Positions 13,591-14,602 of a stretch of DNA of 14,602 nucleotides are shown here, piece after piece. Numbering within the stretch: position 1 is the stretch's first letter; each line of letters begins with the position of its first letter. Source of the stretch: Lentisphaerota bacterium (GTDB lineage Bacteria > Verrucomicrobiota > Kiritimatiellia > RFP12 > UBA1067); assembly GCA_022839525.1 (NCBI GenBank), contig JALHET010000022.1, positions 1 through 14,602 of the forward strand. Direction: 5' to 3'. Both the position numbers and the translations under genes were made by a program. The notes under the pieces were generated by a model. The model was given only the letters and a program-made list of their open reading frames with translations. It was not told where the DNA came from and searched no databases.

Positions 13591-14409
13591 CTACTGATCC
13601 CGCACCCCCTCATTCAAGCTGCCCATGCGGTACCCTTGCAAGTCGAGCGTCACGTAACGGTACCCCGCCGCCTGAATGTCCCGCGTCACCGGCCCGCGTA
13701 CGGATCCGTCCAGCAAGCGCGGCATATCCGCGACAGGCACCTCGATCCGCGCGACCTCGCCGTGATGCCGCACACGGCACTGCGCGAATCCCGCTGCCCG
13801 CAAAACCTCTTCCGCCCGCTCCACCTGAGCCAGCACCCCGACCGTCACCGGTGTGCCATACGGGATGCGTGACGCCAGACACGCCATCGCAGGCTTATCG
13901 GCAGTGGGCAACCCCGCATTCCTGGACAGGGCGCGGACTTCAGCCTTGGTGAGTCCCGCCTCCATCAGCGGGCTCTTCACACCCAACTCACCCGCCGCTC
14001 GCCGCCCCGGGCGGAAGTCTCCCGTATCGTCGACGTTACTGCCGTCAAGCACCTGAGCCCCCCCCCGTTCCTCCGCAGCCTTCGCGATGCCTCCAAAGAG
14101 GTGCTTCTTGCAAAAATAACAACGATCCTCCGGATTCGCCACATAGTCCGGATCGTTCAACTCGTCCGGATGGATCACAACGCACTCCGCGCCCATCGCC
14201 TCCGCCAACCGCAAGGCTTCCGCGAACTCCTTGCGCGGCAGGCTCGGCGTGTCGGCGATTGCCGCCAGCACATTCCCAGGCCCCAGCACGTCCAGCGCGG
14301 CACGCAACAGCAGCGTGCTATCCACCCCACCCGAAAATCCGAGCGCCACCCGCCCGTAACCCCTCAACAGCGCCTGCAGCTTCCGTTCTTTTCCCTTTAA
14401 AGTCTCCAT
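13591..14409 (-). CDS. larE: ATP-dependent sacrificial sulfur transferase LarE
   Basis: A 272-residue cytoplasmic PP-loop enzyme. In lactate racemase maturation, LarE activates the nickel-pincer precursor with ATP and donates sulfur from its own cysteine. SGGVDST (26-32) is the PP-loop; RCYFCKKHLF (96-105) and DGSNVDD (122-128) are conserved in the family. C177 in MACLASRIPYG aligns with the sacrificial Cys176 of the Lactobacillus enzyme, so it looks catalytically complete. The C-terminal GYRMGSLNE is also typical. Length is normal. ATG at 14409 is chosen because the upstream panC gene stops only 2 nt before it and homology begins there; AGGT precedes it. No larA, larB or larC lies in the window, so its client could be another nickel-pincer enzyme encoded elsewhere. 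Confidence 0.93.
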   Translation of the reverse strand: METLKGKERKLQALLRGYGRVALGFSGGVDSTLLLRAALDVLGPGNVLAAIADTPSLPRKEFAEALRLAEAMGAECVVIHPDELNDPDYVANPEDRCYFCKKHLFGGIAKAAEERGGAQVLDGSNVDDTGDFRPGRRAAGELGVKSPLMEAGLTKAEVRALSRNAGLPTADKPAMACLASRIPYGTPVTVGVLAQVERAEEVLRAAGFAQCRVRHHGEVARIEVPVADMPRLLDGSVRGPVTRDIQAAGYRYVTLDLQGYRMGSLNEGVRDQ

Positions 14410-14411
14410 AC

Positions 14412-14602
14412 CTATAACACACGGTTGTCGATCAGCCGCGTCGTGCCGCAGTACGCGGCGATCAGTGCCACATTCCCCTTCCGCGCCTCCCCCACTGGAT
14501 CCAGCGTCTCCGCGTCCACAATTTCCGCGTAATCGATCTTCAGCGCATGCCGCTCCAGAACTTCGGACATGCGCCGCCGCACCGCGGCCGCCGCGCACGG
14601 CG
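14412..14602 (-). CDS. panC: Pantoate-beta-alanine ligase, C-terminal fragment cut by the window edge
   Basis: Only the last 62 codons are inside the window. The frame gives MSEVLERHALKIDYAEIVDA, then ALIAAYCGTTRLIDNRVL and a TAG stop at 14414-14412. The final TRLIDN block matches the PanC C-terminus (ARLIDNK in E. coli), and the IDYAEIVDAETL strand matches its dimer-side beta region. PanC condenses pantoate with beta-alanine using ATP, giving pantothenate for coenzyme A. The overlapping open frame that runs into larE is a different frame and is not real. The gene is probably cotranscribed with larE, 2 nt downstream. Confidence 0.85.
   Translation of the reverse strand, partial: PCAAAAVRRRMSEVLERHALKIDYAEIVDAETLDPVGEARKGNVALIAAYCGTTRLIDNRVL

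Noticed and set aside
14409..14598. N-terminal extension of LarE to 14598
   Set aside because: This stretch in another frame encodes the conserved PanC C-terminus, and LarE homology begins at 14409.

Overview
The window is GC-rich chromosomal DNA that points to the PVC superphylum, most likely Verrucomicrobiota, Kiritimatiellota or Lentisphaerota. The reasons are a 51-residue basic protein of a type I know only from Chlamydiae/Verrucomicrobia-like genomes, a MurA with Asp in place of the catalytic Cys (as in Chlamydia), a twin-arginine Gfo/Idh/MocA oxidoreductase, and a short pseudopilin with a CPSGGEY signature. The placement is inference from gene content. No mobile element, CRISPR array or rRNA was seen.

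Layout. 13-1266 (-): a membrane polyferredoxin that looks like NapH fused to NapG. 1461-2753 (+): murA. 2809-3624 (+): a ZIP/GufA metal transporter. 5330-3652 (-): an HD-domain hydrolase and a diacylglycerol-kinase-like lipid kinase sharing an ATGA overlap. 7156-5511 (-): a polyprenyl-phosphate hexose synthase-like GT2 and a UbiA-family decaprenyl-phosphate phosphoribosyltransferase-like enzyme sharing a GTGA overlap; degenerate CGTTNNN heptamer arrays lie on both sides of this pair. 7288-8700 (+): Gfo/Idh/MocA oxidoreductase with a Tat leader. 9084-8734 (-): pseudopilin. 9349-9266 (-): tRNA-Leu(GAG) with its own promoter and terminator.

The right half, all on the minus strand, holds an AmmeMemoRadiSam locus: a radical SAM enzyme (12116-11124) behind a perfect TATAAT promoter, a 51-codon twin-arginine mini-ORF coupled to it by a GTGA overlap, and a fused Memo + AMMECR1 protein with an N-terminal lipobox. 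Upstream are an SH3-repeat secreted protein (13147-12203), the PVC small basic protein (13400-13245), larE (14409-13591) and the 3' end of panC (14602-14412, cut by the window edge).

Functionally the window mixes envelope and lipid-linked sugar synthesis (MurA, GT2, UbiA, lipid kinase), electron transfer or metal handling (polyferredoxin, ZIP, LarE), and the AmmeMemoRadiSam set, whose biochemical role is still unsettled. The most unusual features are the architecture of that set (lipobox fusion plus Tat mini-ORF), the heptamer arrays, the NapH-NapG fusion with an internal twin-arginine motif, and the predicted fosfomycin-insensitive MurA.
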